From Streptomyces ardesiacus (GTDB taxonomy: Bacteria; Actinomycetota; Actinomycetes; Streptomycetales; Streptomycetaceae), in NCBI RefSeq assembly GCF_003112575.1, contig NZ_BEWC01000003.1, positions 186,001-250,000 on the forward strand: DNA of 64,000 bases, given 5' to 3'. This document shows, one piece after another, positions 8,167-16,956 of this stretch; position 1 is the first letter of the stretch; every line of letters starts with the position of its first letter. The notes below the pieces were generated by a model. It worked only from the letters and a program-made list of their open reading frames with translations. It was not told the origin of the DNA and searched no databases. Made by a program: the position numbers and the translations under genes.

Positions 8167-8912
8167 GCGTTCCGTACGAGACCGCAGCGTACGAACCACC
8201 CGAGTCGCCCGAGTCTCCGGAGGAGCACCTCATGCGACTGCTCGGTCGCGCACTGAACTCCTTCGAGCTTCCCGACGAGATCCTGCGGCGGCTGGACTGC
8301 GCGCTGGCGCACGACGGTTCGCTGCACTCCGCGCACCACAGCGCGGGTCTGCACCGCGAGACGTACCGCCACACCTGGCTGCTCCCCGACGGCTCCGCGC
8401 TCACCCTGTGGGAGCTGGTCCACAACACCGCCCCGGGCAGCGAGCCGCAGCACGAGGTCTACGTCGACGAGGAGGAGCTGCGGGCCGCCGGCTCCCGGCT
8501 GGCGCTCCAGCCGGACACGCCCGATTTCGAGCTGCCGGCGCAGGTGCCGTTGTCGCCCGTCCCCGCCCCGCGCCACACGTACGTCCCCGACGCCTCGGCG
8601 GACCACGCCCGTCGGCTGCTGCGCCGCGCGGAGAACGCGGACCGGCCCGGGGCCGACCTCGCCGAGCGGCTGTCGACGGCGTGCGGGCACCAGATCACCC
8701 AGGCCTTCGGCGGTCCCGGCCGCGCGGGCCGCGCCCGGATCGGCTTCTCGCTCTACGAGCACGCGTTCCTGCTGCGCGACGGCGTCGAGGTCTCCCTGTG
8801 GGAGGTCGAGCACACCGCCACGCCGGACGGGCGGCACATGTGCGAGGTGTACGACAGCGAGGAGACGGCTCGCCTCGCGATGGAGCGGCGCGCGGCACGG
8901 GTGTCCCCGTAG
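8163..8912 (+). CDS. DUF6227 family protein
   Basis: A 249-aa acidic soluble protein from TTG 8163 behind GGGAGAAA. It contains two similar halves. Each half has an acidic-hydrophobic helix pair then an HTWLLPDGSALTLWELVHN-like strand segment (second copy: YEHAFLLRDGVEVSLWEVEHT) and a YVDEEELR/YDSEETAR end. The internal duplication is visible by eye. The family is largely restricted to Streptomyces and of unknown function. There is no signal peptide or membrane segment. The downstream gap to fruA holds four copies of a GTCCCGTCCG-type decamer. Confidence 0.75.
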   Translation: MSVPYETAAYEPPESPESPEEHLMRLLGRALNSFELPDEILRRLDCALAHDGSLHSAHHSAGLHRETYRHTWLLPDGSALTLWELVHNTAPGSEPQHEVYVDEEELRAAGSRLALQPDTPDFELPAQVPLSPVPAPRHTYVPDASADHARRLLRRAENADRPGADLAERLSTACGHQITQAFGGPGRAGRARIGFSLYEHAFLLRDGVEVSLWEVEHTATPDGRHMCEVYDSEETARLAMERRAARVSP

Positions 8913-8956
8913 CGCGCACCGCTCCCGTCCGGTCCCGTCCGGTCCCGTCCGGTGCC

Positions 8957-11065
8957 TCAGGCGGCGACCGGCTGCTTCTCCCCCGGCGCGGGGGCCGACG
9001 GGTCCGCGCCGTCCGGTCCCTGGGCCGCCGCTCCCGGCGCCGCCCTGCGCAGCCCCTTGAGGACGATCACCAGCGCCGCGGTGACGGCGACACCGGCCGC
9101 GACGGCGACCAGGTAGAGCAGTGGGTTGCCGATCAGCGGCACCACGAAGATGCCGCCGTGCGGTGCGCGCAGCGTCGCCCCGAAGGCCATCGACAGGGCA
9201 CCGGTGACCGCACCGCCCGCCATCGACGCCGGGATGACGCGCAACGGGTCGGCCGCGGCGAACGGGATCGCGCCCTCGGAGATGAAGGAGGCGCCCAGGA
9301 CCCAGGCGGCCTTGCCGTTCTCGCGCTCGGCGGCGTTGAAGAGCCGGCCGCGCACCGTGGTGGCCAGCGCCATCGCCAGCGGCGGGACCATGCCGGCCGC
9401 CATGACCGCCGCCATGATCTTCATCGCGGGGTCGCTGGGGCTGGCGACCGCGATGCCCGCGGTGGCGAAGGTGTAGGCGACCTTGTTGACCGGGCCGCCG
9501 AGGTCGAAGCACATCATCAGGCCGAGCAGCGCGCCGAGCAGGATCGCGTTGGCCCCGGACAGGCCGCTGAGCCAGTCGGTCATCGCCGACTGCGCGGACG
9601 CGATGGGCTTGCCGATCACGACGAACATCAGGAAGCCGACGACCGCCGCCGAGATCAGCGGGATCACCACCACCGGCATGATGCCGCGCAGCGCCTTCGG
9701 TATGCGGATCCGCTGGATCGCCAGCACCACCGCACCGGAGATCAGACCGGCCGCCAGTCCGCCGAGGAAGCCGGCGTCGACGGTGAGCGCGATCGAGCCG
9801 CCGACGAAACCGGGGACCAGGCCCGGCCGGTCGGCCATGCCGTAGGCGATGTAGCCGGCCAGCACCGGGACGAGGAAGGCGAAGGCCACGCCCCCGATCT
9901 GGAACAGCAGCGCGCCCCAGCTGTCCGCCTGGGTCCACACGAAGTGGTCCATCACGGAGGGCGCCTTGTTGATCTCGTAGCCGCCGATCGCGAAGCCGAG
10001 GGCGATCAGCAGACCGCCGGCGGCGACGAACGGGACCATGTAACTGACGCCGGACATGAGCCATGTGCGGAGCTTGGTGCCGTAGCCCTCGCCGGGCTCG
10101 CCGCCGCGTTCGACGGGTGTCGCGTCCGGGGACCGCGTCGCGTCCGGGGAGGCGGCGGCGACCTCGCCGCGGGCCGCCTTGTCGCGGACCTCGCGGATCA
10201 GCTCGCCCGGCCGGTTGATGGCCGCCTTGACGCCGGTGTCGACGGTGGGCTTCCCGGCGAAGCGGTCCTTCTCGCGCACGGCCACGTCGTGGGCGAGGAT
10301 CACGCCGTCCGCCGCCGCGACGACCTCGGGGTCGAGCCGGGTGAAGCCGGCCGAGCCCTGGGTCTCGACGACGACTTCGACGCCCGCCTCGCGGCCGGCG
10401 TTCTCCAGCGACTCGGCCGCCATGTAGGTGTGCGCGATGCCGGTGGGGCAGGAGGTGACGGCGACGATCCGGAACGGACGCGCGGGCCCGGCCGGCTCCG
10501 GCGTCCCCTCGTCGGCGACCGTGGCGGGCCCGGCGGAGGCCGCCGCCGGGCCCGCCACGGAGTCCCGGCCGCCTTCCGGACCGGCGTCCGCCGCGTCCGC
10601 CGCGGGCGCCCCGGCAGCGGCCGGTTCCTCCCCGCGGATCAGCGCGGCGGCGCCCGCCGCGTCGCCCACCGAGCGCAGCGCGGCGGTGAACTCGGCGTTC
10701 ATCAGCTGCCGGGCCAGGGCGGAAAGGATCGTCAGGTGGGCGTCGTCGGCGCCCGCCGGAGCGGCGATCAGGAAGATCAGGTCGGCCGGTCCGTCCGCCG
10801 CCCCGAAGTCGACGCCGGCCGCGCTGCGCCCGAAGGCGAGGGTCGGCTCGGTGACGTGCTCGCTGCGGCAGTGCGGGATGCCGATGCCGCCGTCCAGGCC
10901 GGTCGGCATCTGCGCCTCGCGGGCGGCCACGTCGGCGAGGAAGCCCTCCAGGTCGGTCACCCGCCCCAGGGCCGTCATCCGCTCCGCGAGGGCACGCGCC
11001 GCCGCTTCCTTGGTGTCGGCGGACAGGTCGAGGTCGACCAGATCCGCGGTGATCATGTCGCTCAT
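8957..11065 (-). CDS. fruA: Fructose-specific PTS enzyme IIABC
   Basis: A 702-aa fused fructose permease. The EIIA domain (1-150) has its phosphorylatable His65 in GIGIPHCRSEHV. A Pro/Ala-rich linker follows. The EIIB domain carries Cys206 in VAVTSCPTGIAHTYMAAESL. The membrane EIIC domain starts about residue 330 (LRTWLMSGVSYMVPFVAAGGLL) with many helices and the FISEGAIPFAAADPLRVIP signature. It imports fructose and phosphorylates it to fructose 1-phosphate using phosphate from HPr. It is the third gene of the right-to-left operon fruR-fruK-fruA, 127 bp after fruK; that gap is unusually G-rich. Confidence 0.95.
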   Translation of the reverse strand: MSDMITADLVDLDLSADTKEAAARALAERMTALGRVTDLEGFLADVAAREAQMPTGLDGGIGIPHCRSEHVTEPTLAFGRSAAGVDFGAADGPADLIFLIAAPAGADDAHLTILSALARQLMNAEFTAALRSVGDAAGAAALIRGEEPAAAGAPAADAADAGPEGGRDSVAGPAAASAGPATVADEGTPEPAGPARPFRIVAVTSCPTGIAHTYMAAESLENAGREAGVEVVVETQGSAGFTRLDPEVVAAADGVILAHDVAVREKDRFAGKPTVDTGVKAAINRPGELIREVRDKAARGEVAAASPDATRSPDATPVERGGEPGEGYGTKLRTWLMSGVSYMVPFVAAGGLLIALGFAIGGYEINKAPSVMDHFVWTQADSWGALLFQIGGVAFAFLVPVLAGYIAYGMADRPGLVPGFVGGSIALTVDAGFLGGLAAGLISGAVVLAIQRIRIPKALRGIMPVVVIPLISAAVVGFLMFVVIGKPIASAQSAMTDWLSGLSGANAILLGALLGLMMCFDLGGPVNKVAYTFATAGIAVASPSDPAMKIMAAVMAAGMVPPLAMALATTVRGRLFNAAERENGKAAWVLGASFISEGAIPFAAADPLRVIPASMAGGAVTGALSMAFGATLRAPHGGIFVVPLIGNPLLYLVAVAAGVAVTAALVIVLKGLRRAAPGAAAQGPDGADPSAPAPGEKQPVAA

Positions 11066-11192
11066 CGCGGGCTCCTTAGCTCGCGTATCGCCCGGAACGT
11101 GGGGTGAGGGGCGGGGGCGGGGAGGGGGACGGGGGCACAGCGGTGGGGGCTGGGGACGGCCCCGGGGAGGAGGCCGTGAGCGGGGTGGAAGG

Positions 11193-12155
11193 TCATGCCG
11201 CCGGCACCCCCGGGAGGCGGTCCACCAGGACGCGGTCCAGGGGCACCTCGGCGGTGACCGTGACGGCCGCCGGGTCCAGGTCCTGCGGCGTCGGCATCAC
11301 GCTGCCGGGCAACTGGACGGCCGCGGCACCGTGCGCGACGGCGGAGGCGAGGGCGCCGGGGCCGCTCCCCCCGGCGACGAGGAACCCCGCGAGGGAGGAG
11401 TCCCCGGCGCCGACGTTGCTGCGTACGGCGTCCACGCGGGCGGTGCCGAACCAGGTGCCCGCGTCGTCCACGAGCAACTGCCCGTCGGCGCCCAGGCTGG
11501 CGAGCACGGACCCGGCGCCCCGCTCCCGCAGTTCCTCGGCGGCCTTCACGGCGTCGCCGACCGTGGCCAGGGGCCGGCCGACGGCCTCGGCCAGTTCCTC
11601 GGCGTTCGGCTTGACCACGTCAGGCCGTTCGCGCAGCGCCCTCAGCAGGGCGGGCCCGGAGGTGTCCAGGGCGATGCGGACCCCGGCGGCGTGGGCACGG
11701 GCGACCAGGTCGGCGTACCAGGACGGGGCGAGTCCGCGGGGCAGGCTGCCGCAGCAGGCGATCCAGTCCGCGCCGGGCGACTGGCGCCGTACGGTCTCCA
11801 GGAGCAGTTCCCGTTCGGCCGGGGAGAGTTCGGGGCCCGGCGCGTTGATCTTCGTCAGGACGCCGTCGGCCTCGGCGAGCGCGATGTTGGAGCGGGTGGG
11901 TCCGGTGATCGGGACCGGCGCCACCTCGATGCCCTGCGCGTCGAGCAGTTCGGCGACGAGGGCGCCCGGTGCCCCGCCCAGCGGCAGCACGGCGACGGTG
12001 CGCTGCCCTGCGGCGGTCACCGCGCGCGAGACGTTCACGCCCTTGCCGCCGGGGTCGACCCGTTCGCCGGTGGCGCGGACGACCTCGCCGCGGTCGAGGG
12101 AGGGCACCTCGTAGGTGCGGTCCAGCGACGGGTTGGGGGTGACGGTCAGGATCAT
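11193..12155 (-). CDS. fruK: 1-Phosphofructokinase
   Basis: A 320-aa PfkB-family sugar kinase (MILTVTPNPSLDRTYEVPSL). N-terminal GGKGVNVSRA binds the sugar phosphate. The C-terminal signature NVGAGDSSLAGFL contains the catalytic Asp of GAGD. It phosphorylates fructose 1-phosphate to fructose 1,6-bisphosphate, directly following the FruA step. The ATG at 12155 overlaps the fruR stop codon as ATGA (12152-12155), so the two are translationally coupled. Tagatose-6-phosphate kinase is an alternative PfkB activity, but the PTS context fixes the call. Confidence 0.95.
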   Translation of the reverse strand: MILTVTPNPSLDRTYEVPSLDRGEVVRATGERVDPGGKGVNVSRAVTAAGQRTVAVLPLGGAPGALVAELLDAQGIEVAPVPITGPTRSNIALAEADGVLTKINAPGPELSPAERELLLETVRRQSPGADWIACCGSLPRGLAPSWYADLVARAHAAGVRIALDTSGPALLRALRERPDVVKPNAEELAEAVGRPLATVGDAVKAAEELRERGAGSVLASLGADGQLLVDDAGTWFGTARVDAVRSNVGAGDSSLAGFLVAGGSGPGALASAVAHGAAAVQLPGSVMPTPQDLDPAAVTVTAEVPLDRVLVDRLPGVPAA

Positions 12156-12913
12156 GCGCGTACCACTTCCGTGCCGGCGCGCTCGATGTCGCCCGCGTCC
12201 TCGGGGGTCAGTCCGGTGTCGGTGATGAGCAGGTCCACGTCGTCCAGGGCGCCGAAGCGGGCGAAGTGTTCCTGCGCGAACTTGGAGGAGTCGGCGAGCA
12301 GCACCACGCGCCGGGCGGCGGTCAGGGCGGCCCGCTTGACGGCGGCCTCGGCGAGGTCGGGGGTGGTCAGGCCGTGTTCCACGGAGAACCCGTTGGCGGC
12401 CACCACGGCCACGTCGGCGCGGATCTCGCCGTACGCGCGCAGCGCCCAGGCGTCCACGGCGGCGCGGGTGCGGTGCCGTACGCGTCCGCCGACGATGTGG
12501 AGCTGGATGCCGGGGTGGTCGGCGAGGCGGGCCGCGATGGGCAGGCTGTGGGTGACCACGGTCAGCGAGGTCTCCCGCGGGATCGCCGCGGCCATGCGGG
12601 CCACGGTGGAACCGGCGTCGAGGATCATCGTGCCCTCGGCCGGCAGTTCCGCCAGGGCCGCCCTGGCGATGCGGTCCTTCTCGTCGGCGGCCGTGGACTC
12701 GCGCTCGGCGAGGTCCGGTTCGAAGTCGAGCCGTCCGGCGGGGATCGCGCCGCCGTGCACGCGGCGGAGCAGACCGGCGCGGTCGAGGGCCTTGAGGTCC
12801 CGGCGGATCGTCTCCGCCGTCACCTGGAACTCCTCGGCCAGCGACACCACGTCCACCCGGCCGCCGTCCCGGGCGAGCCGGAGGATCTCCTGCTGCCGCT
12901 CCGGTGCGTACAT
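12152..12913 (-). CDS. fruR: DeoR-family fructose operon regulator
   Basis: A 253-aa protein with an N-terminal DeoR winged helix-turn-helix (RQQEILRLARDGGRVDVVSLAEEFQVTAETIRRDLKALDRAGLLRRVHGGA) and a C-terminal sugar-phosphate sensor domain (MILDAGSTVARMA, LTVVTHSLPIA, VVLLADSSKFAQEHFARFG). It probably represses the fru operon and releases on binding fructose 1-phosphate or a related effector, as known for the family. It is first in the operon and coupled to fruK by ATGA. Upstream, two TGNAAAC-type half-sites 13 bp apart may be its operator. Confidence 0.9.
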   Translation of the reverse strand: MYAPERQQEILRLARDGGRVDVVSLAEEFQVTAETIRRDLKALDRAGLLRRVHGGAIPAGRLDFEPDLAERESTAADEKDRIARAALAELPAEGTMILDAGSTVARMAAAIPRETSLTVVTHSLPIAARLADHPGIQLHIVGGRVRHRTRAAVDAWALRAYGEIRADVAVVAANGFSVEHGLTTPDLAEAAVKRAALTAARRVVLLADSSKFAQEHFARFGALDDVDLLITDTGLTPEDAGDIERAGTEVVRA

Positions 12914-12981
12914 GACCGTTCACCTCCGACTCGTGTCCGAACCTGTGGTTTTCCCGGGAGGCTACGCCCGCTTGTCCGGAA

Positions 12982-13001
12982 TGTAAACACGAAGTGGAAA
13001 C
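12982..13001 (-). promoter_or_regulatory. Candidate FruR operator
   Basis: TGTAAAC (12982-12988) and TGGAAAC (12995-13001) form a direct repeat with 13-bp periodicity, 70-90 bp upstream of fruR. DeoR-type regulators commonly bind repeats of this kind. Assignment is inferred. Confidence 0.4.
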
Positions 13002-13040
13002 GATCGGACCCGAGCAGGCATGACCGGGCATCGGCTGGAC

Positions 13041-13080
13041 GGGAAGCGGGCCCGGCACTTCCGTGCCGGGCCCGCTTCCC
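13041..13080 (-). terminator. Hairpin terminator of the MFS gene
   Basis: A perfect 18-bp inverted repeat, GGGAAGCGGGCCCGGCAC with its complement, and a TTCC loop. It lies between the end of the MFS gene (13175) and the fruR promoter, so it separates the two leftward units. There is no T-run, which is usual in streptomycetes. Confidence 0.75.
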
Positions 13081-13174
13081 GTCGGCCGGGTCCTCGTCGG
13101 TCGGCCGACCCCCGCCGGTCGACCACGAGGACCGGCCGACGTCGGCCCGGTCTCCGCCGGGCTCCGGTCCGGTC

Positions 13175-14704
13175 TCAGACCAGGACGGGCTCCTTCTCCT
13201 CCGTCCGGTCCTCCGCACCGCCGCCTTCCCCGTGCCGAGCCGGCCGCCCGGGCAGCGCGAACATCAGCAGGAAGATCGCGGCCAGCACCCCGGCCACCCA
13301 GCCCAGCGCGTTCTGGAAGGCGTCCACGTAGGCCGGTCCGATGCGGGCGGGGGTGAGGTGGTCGCTCATCGTGCCGAAGAAGACCACCGACACGAGGCCG
13401 AGACCGAGCGCGTTGCCCATCTGCTGCACGGTGTTGATGAGCCCCGACGCCGCCCCGGCGTGCTCGCGCGGCACCTGGGAGAGCACCGCGTCGGTCAGCG
13501 GCGCGACGATCAGGCCCATGCCGAGGCCCATCACGGCCAGCGGCAGCGCCATCTGCCAGGAGGTGATGGCGAGCCCGTAGTGCCCGGACTCCCAGACGTA
13601 GAGGAGCACCCCGGCCGCCATCACCAGCGCGCCCGTCTGCAGCACCTTGCGCCCGAAGCGCGGGACCAGTTTCTGCACCGAGACCCCGGCGGCCGTGGAG
13701 ACGGCGATCGAGAACGGTACGCCGGTCAGGCCGGCCCGCAGCGGGCTCCAGCCGAGCCCCACCTGCATGTACAGCGTCCACACCAGGAAGAAGACGCCCA
13801 GTCCGACGCCGAAGACGGTCTGCACGGCGATCCCGGCCGCGAAGCTCTTCACCTTGAACAGCGACAGCTCCACCAGCGGCGAACCGTCCCGCGCGCTCTT
13901 GCGCCGCTCGTAGGCGACCAGGGCCGCGAGGACCACGACCGAACCGGCCATCGAGAGGTGGCCCCACAGCGGCCAGCCCAGCTCCTCGCCCCGGGTGAGC
14001 GGGTAGATCAGCATGAGCAGCCCGAGGGTGACCAGGGCGACCCCGACCAGGTCGAGTTTCAGGGCGCGCGGCGCCTTGGACTCCGTGATGAAGCGGCTGC
14101 CGAGGACGAGGCCCGCGATGCCGACCGGCAGGTTGATGAGGAAGATGGGCCGCCACTCGAGCCCGAAGAGGTTCCACTCGGTGAGCAGGGCGCCCAGCAG
14201 CGGACCGGAGACGGCGCCGAGTCCGACGATCGCGCCGAACAGCCCGAAGACCTTGCCGCGTTCGTGCGCCGGGAAGGTGGCGTGCACGATCGACAGCACC
14301 TGCGGAACCATCAGCGCCGCCATGCCGCCCTGGAGGATGCGGGAGGCGACCAGCATCTCCGGGTTCACGGCGAAGCCGCACAGCGCCGAGGCGAGGGTGA
14401 AGCCGCCGATGCCGACGAGGAAGACCCGCTTGCGGCCGTGGATGTCGCCGAGCCGCCCGCCGGTGATCAGGCCGGCCGCGAAGGCGAGGGCGTATCCGGC
14501 GGTGATCCACTGGATCTGGCTGAAGGAGGCCCCCTCGTCCTGCTGGATCGAGGGGATGGCGATGTTGACGATGGTGACGTCTACCAGGTCCATGAACGCC
14601 GCGGTCATCACGATCGCGAGCGCGAACCAGCGGCGGCGGTCGCCCGTTCCGCCCGCCGCGGCGGGCGGAACGGGGGCCGGTTCCGGGGTGTGCGTGGAGG
14701 TCAT
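13175..14704 (-). CDS. DHA2-type MFS drug exporter
   Basis: A 509-aa transporter with 14 predicted helices. TM1 carries FMDLVDVTIVNIAIPSIQ, a DHA2-type motif D1, followed by the GGRLGDIHGRKRVFLVG motif A after TM2 and the GPLLGALLTEWNLFGLEWRPIFLINLP motif C around TM5-TM6. Such proteins export hydrophobic drugs by proton antiport. The gene is divergent from a WYL-domain regulator across 62 bp, so that regulator probably controls it. It ends with a short charged tail and a strong hairpin at 13041-13080. The drug cannot be predicted. Confidence 0.9.
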   Translation of the reverse strand: MTSTHTPEPAPVPPAAAGGTGDRRRWFALAIVMTAAFMDLVDVTIVNIAIPSIQQDEGASFSQIQWITAGYALAFAAGLITGGRLGDIHGRKRVFLVGIGGFTLASALCGFAVNPEMLVASRILQGGMAALMVPQVLSIVHATFPAHERGKVFGLFGAIVGLGAVSGPLLGALLTEWNLFGLEWRPIFLINLPVGIAGLVLGSRFITESKAPRALKLDLVGVALVTLGLLMLIYPLTRGEELGWPLWGHLSMAGSVVVLAALVAYERRKSARDGSPLVELSLFKVKSFAAGIAVQTVFGVGLGVFFLVWTLYMQVGLGWSPLRAGLTGVPFSIAVSTAAGVSVQKLVPRFGRKVLQTGALVMAAGVLLYVWESGHYGLAITSWQMALPLAVMGLGMGLIVAPLTDAVLSQVPREHAGAASGLINTVQQMGNALGLGLVSVVFFGTMSDHLTPARIGPAYVDAFQNALGWVAGVLAAIFLLMFALPGRPARHGEGGGAEDRTEEKEPVLV

Positions 14705-14766
14705 GGGAGAAACCTAGGAGGGCGGTAGGTCAGATCGTGTCCTAAATCTGCGGCATCCTCGACGGC

Positions 14767-15738
14767 ATGACGACGGACACCCCGGCCCGGCTGCTGACCC
14801 TCCTCTCCCTCCTCCAGACGCCCCGCGAATGGCCCGGCGGCGAGCTGGCCGAACGGCTCGGTGTCTCCCGGCGCACGGTCCGGCGTGACATCGACCGCCT
14901 GCGCGAGCTGGGCTATCCGGTCCAGGCGACGATGGGCACCGACGGCGGCTACCGGCTGGTGGCGGGCAAGGCGATGCCGCCGCTGGTGCTCGACGACGAG
15001 GAGGCGGTGGCCATCGCCGTCGGGCTGCGGGCGGGCGCCGGGCACGCCGTCGCGGGCCTGGACGAGGCGTCGGTGCGGGCCCTGGCCAAGCTGGAGCAGG
15101 TGCTGCCGTCCCGGCTGCGGCGCCGGGTCGCCACGCTCCAGTCCGCCACCACGCCGCTGACCAGCGGGGACGGGCCGAGCATCGCTCCCGAGACGCTGAC
15201 CGTGATGGCCTCGACGGTGGCCGGGAACGAGCGGCTGCGGTTCGCCTACCGCGCGGCGGACGGCACCGAGACGCGGCGCGTGACCGAGCCGTACCGGCTG
15301 GTGTCGACGGGACGGCGCTGGTACCTGGTCGCCTACGACCTCGACCGGGCCGACTGGCGGACCTTCCGGGTCGACCGGGTGAGCGAGCCCTTCGCCACGG
15401 GGGCGCGGTTCGCACCCCGGGAACTGCCGACCGGTGACGCGGCCGAGTACCTGCGGCGCTCGATGTACCGGCGGAACGACTCCTACGGGATCACGGTCGT
15501 CTTCCACGCGCCGGCCGCGACCGTCGCAGCCCTGCTGCCGCCGTGGCTGGGGGTGCCCGAGCCGGCGGAGGACGGCGGATCGTGCGTGGTGCGGGCGACC
15601 GTGTCCGGTTCGGTGGAGTGGATCGCGGTGCGGCTGGCGACGACCGGGCTGGAGTTCCGGGTCGCGGAACCGGCGGAACTGGTGGAGTGCGTCCGGGAGA
15701 TGGGGGCACGCCTGGCACGGGCGGCGGAGGACGGCTGA
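14767..15738 (+). CDS. YafY-type WYL-domain transcriptional regulator
   Basis: A 323-aa protein with an N-terminal helix-turn-helix (PGGELAERLGVSRRTVRRDIDRLRELGYPV), a middle WYL ligand-sensing domain (LRFAYRAADGTETRRVTEPYRLVSTGRRWYLVAYDLDRADWRTFRVDRV) and a C-terminal WCX extension. WYL regulators bind nucleic acids or small ligands and may activate or repress. The divergent DHA2 exporter is the obvious target. The start ATG lies 62 bp from the exporter start, so the promoters overlap. The downstream 134 bp to the next gene is C-rich (CCCGCCGTC-like repeats) with no convincing terminator. Confidence 0.88.
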   Translation: MTTDTPARLLTLLSLLQTPREWPGGELAERLGVSRRTVRRDIDRLRELGYPVQATMGTDGGYRLVAGKAMPPLVLDDEEAVAIAVGLRAGAGHAVAGLDEASVRALAKLEQVLPSRLRRRVATLQSATTPLTSGDGPSIAPETLTVMASTVAGNERLRFAYRAADGTETRRVTEPYRLVSTGRRWYLVAYDLDRADWRTFRVDRVSEPFATGARFAPRELPTGDAAEYLRRSMYRRNDSYGITVVFHAPAATVAALLPPWLGVPEPAEDGGSCVVRATVSGSVEWIAVRLATTGLEFRVAEPAELVECVREMGARLARAAEDG

Positions 15739-15872
15739 CCTGCGCCGCCGCATCCGCCCGCCGTCACGCGCGTCGCACTCGCCCGCCGTCACACCCGCCG
15801 CACCGGGCCGCCGTCAGGCCCATCACGCCCGCCCGCCGTCCCGCCCGCCTTGCCCGCTCGCCGTCCCGCCCG

Positions 15873-16556
15873 TCACACCCGCCGCGCCGGGCCGTCCTCC
15901 CAGTCGAAGTCCCGCAGCACCGCCAGGTTCAGCAGCGCCTGCTCCAGGGGGCCGCTCGTGTCCTGAGGGGGCGCCGACGCCCAGTTCTCCGCCGCGACGC
16001 GCACGGCCGCGCCCGCCACGGCGGCGGCGAAGTGCAGCCGGGGAGCGGCGGCCAGCCGCGCGGCAACGTTGTCGTCACCGCCGGACATCCGCGCCGCCAG
16101 CGCCTCCACCAGCCCCCGCTCCGTGCGGTGGCAGACCTCCGCCCACACCTTGCGCAGCGCCGGGTTGCTCCCGGCCAGGCGGATGAGGGTGCGGGCCCCC
16201 TCCCAGGAGCGCGCCGAGACGCCCGCGCCCGGGGTCAGCGTGTGCCGCACGGCGTGTTCGAGGGCCTCGGGCGGGGACAGTTCGGCCGGCGCCTCGCGCA
16301 CCGCGCACACCCAGCGCTCGGCGCCCAGGGCGTAGAGCGGCGCGATGGCCTCCTCCTTGGCCGCGAAGTAGCGGTAGAAGGTGCGCGGGGCGACCCCGGC
16401 GGCCCTGGCGATGTCCTCGGCCCGGGTGGCCCGCAGGCCCTGGCCGGCGAAGAGGCGGGCCGCCGCGCGGGCGATCTCCATCCGGGTCTCGGCCTTGCGC
16501 CGCTCGGTCAGGGAGGCCGGTCCGTCGGCGGGACGTGCGGGAACGGTGGAGCTCAC
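15873..16556 (-). CDS. TetR-family regulator
   Basis: A 227-aa protein with the TetR helix-turn-helix at about 20-66 (MEIARAAARLFAGQGLRATRAEDIARAAGVAPRTFYRYFAAKEEAI) and an all-helical ligand domain. The start is GTG (MSSTVPARPADG). No transporter or enzyme gene is adjacent, so the target beyond itself is unclear. An inverted repeat at 16577-16591, about 20 bp upstream of the start, is a good autoregulatory operator candidate. The nearest upstream gene on the same strand is hrdD, 400 bp away. Confidence 0.85.
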   Translation of the reverse strand: MSSTVPARPADGPASLTERRKAETRMEIARAAARLFAGQGLRATRAEDIARAAGVAPRTFYRYFAAKEEAIAPLYALGAERWVCAVREAPAELSPPEALEHAVRHTLTPGAGVSARSWEGARTLIRLAGSNPALRKVWAEVCHRTERGLVEALAARMSGGDDNVAARLAAAPRLHFAAAVAGAAVRVAAENWASAPPQDTSGPLEQALLNLAVLRDFDWEDGPARRV

Positions 16557-16576
16557 GTCGGCAGGCTATGCCGCTG

Positions 16577-16591
16577 TGGCAGAATCTGCCA
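16577..16591. promoter_or_regulatory. Candidate TetR operator
   Basis: TGGCAG-AAT-CTGCCA, a perfect 6-bp inverted repeat around 3 bp, just upstream of the TetR gene. The rest of the 400-bp gap to hrdD (16557-16956) holds no gene I can support. Confidence 0.5.
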
Positions 16592-16719
16592 TTCGGCGGG
16601 CCACCCCGGGGTTCAGGTTCGGGGTGCCCCGCCCCTTTCGCACCGGCCCACCGGCCCGTCCCACGGCCCTGCGGCACGGCCACGAGGAAGGAGCCGGGCT
16701 GCGGCGCCCCGGGGGGAGA

Positions 16720-16755
16720 GGCGCCGGGCAGCCCGGCTCGGGAAGTCCCGGCGCC
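16720..16755 (-). terminator. Possible hrdD terminator
   Basis: GGCGCCGGG (16720-16728) pairs with CCCGGCGCC (16747-16755); the loop contains a smaller CCCG/CGGG stem. It is about 200 bp past the hrdD stop. No T-run. Confidence 0.4.
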
Positions 16756-16956
16756 GGGGGGAGTGCGTCGGGACGTGGTCTGTGGTGCCGCGCCGGGGCG
16801 CGGGAGGGGCCGTGCCTTCGGGGGCCCGGGAGCCGGACGAACGGGCTCGCCCGTCTCTTTCCCGGCCCCGGCCGGTTGAAGCAGCGTTGTACGGCCATGT
16901 TTGCGCCGGGTTCAGCACCCGGCGTACGCCCCACCCGCCACGTCACGCCCCCCGCG

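Noticed and set aside
3738..8199. Very long minus-strand frames opposite LtrA, S58 and L,D-transpeptidase genes
   Set aside because: They are Arg/Pro/Gly-rich shadows of well-supported plus-strand genes, produced by high G+C at third codon positions. No domain is visible except the small protein at 3738-3914.
15739..15872. Terminator in the C-rich gap between the WYL and TetR genes
   Set aside because: Only imperfect CCCGCCGTC-like repeats; no convincing stem-loop found by eye.
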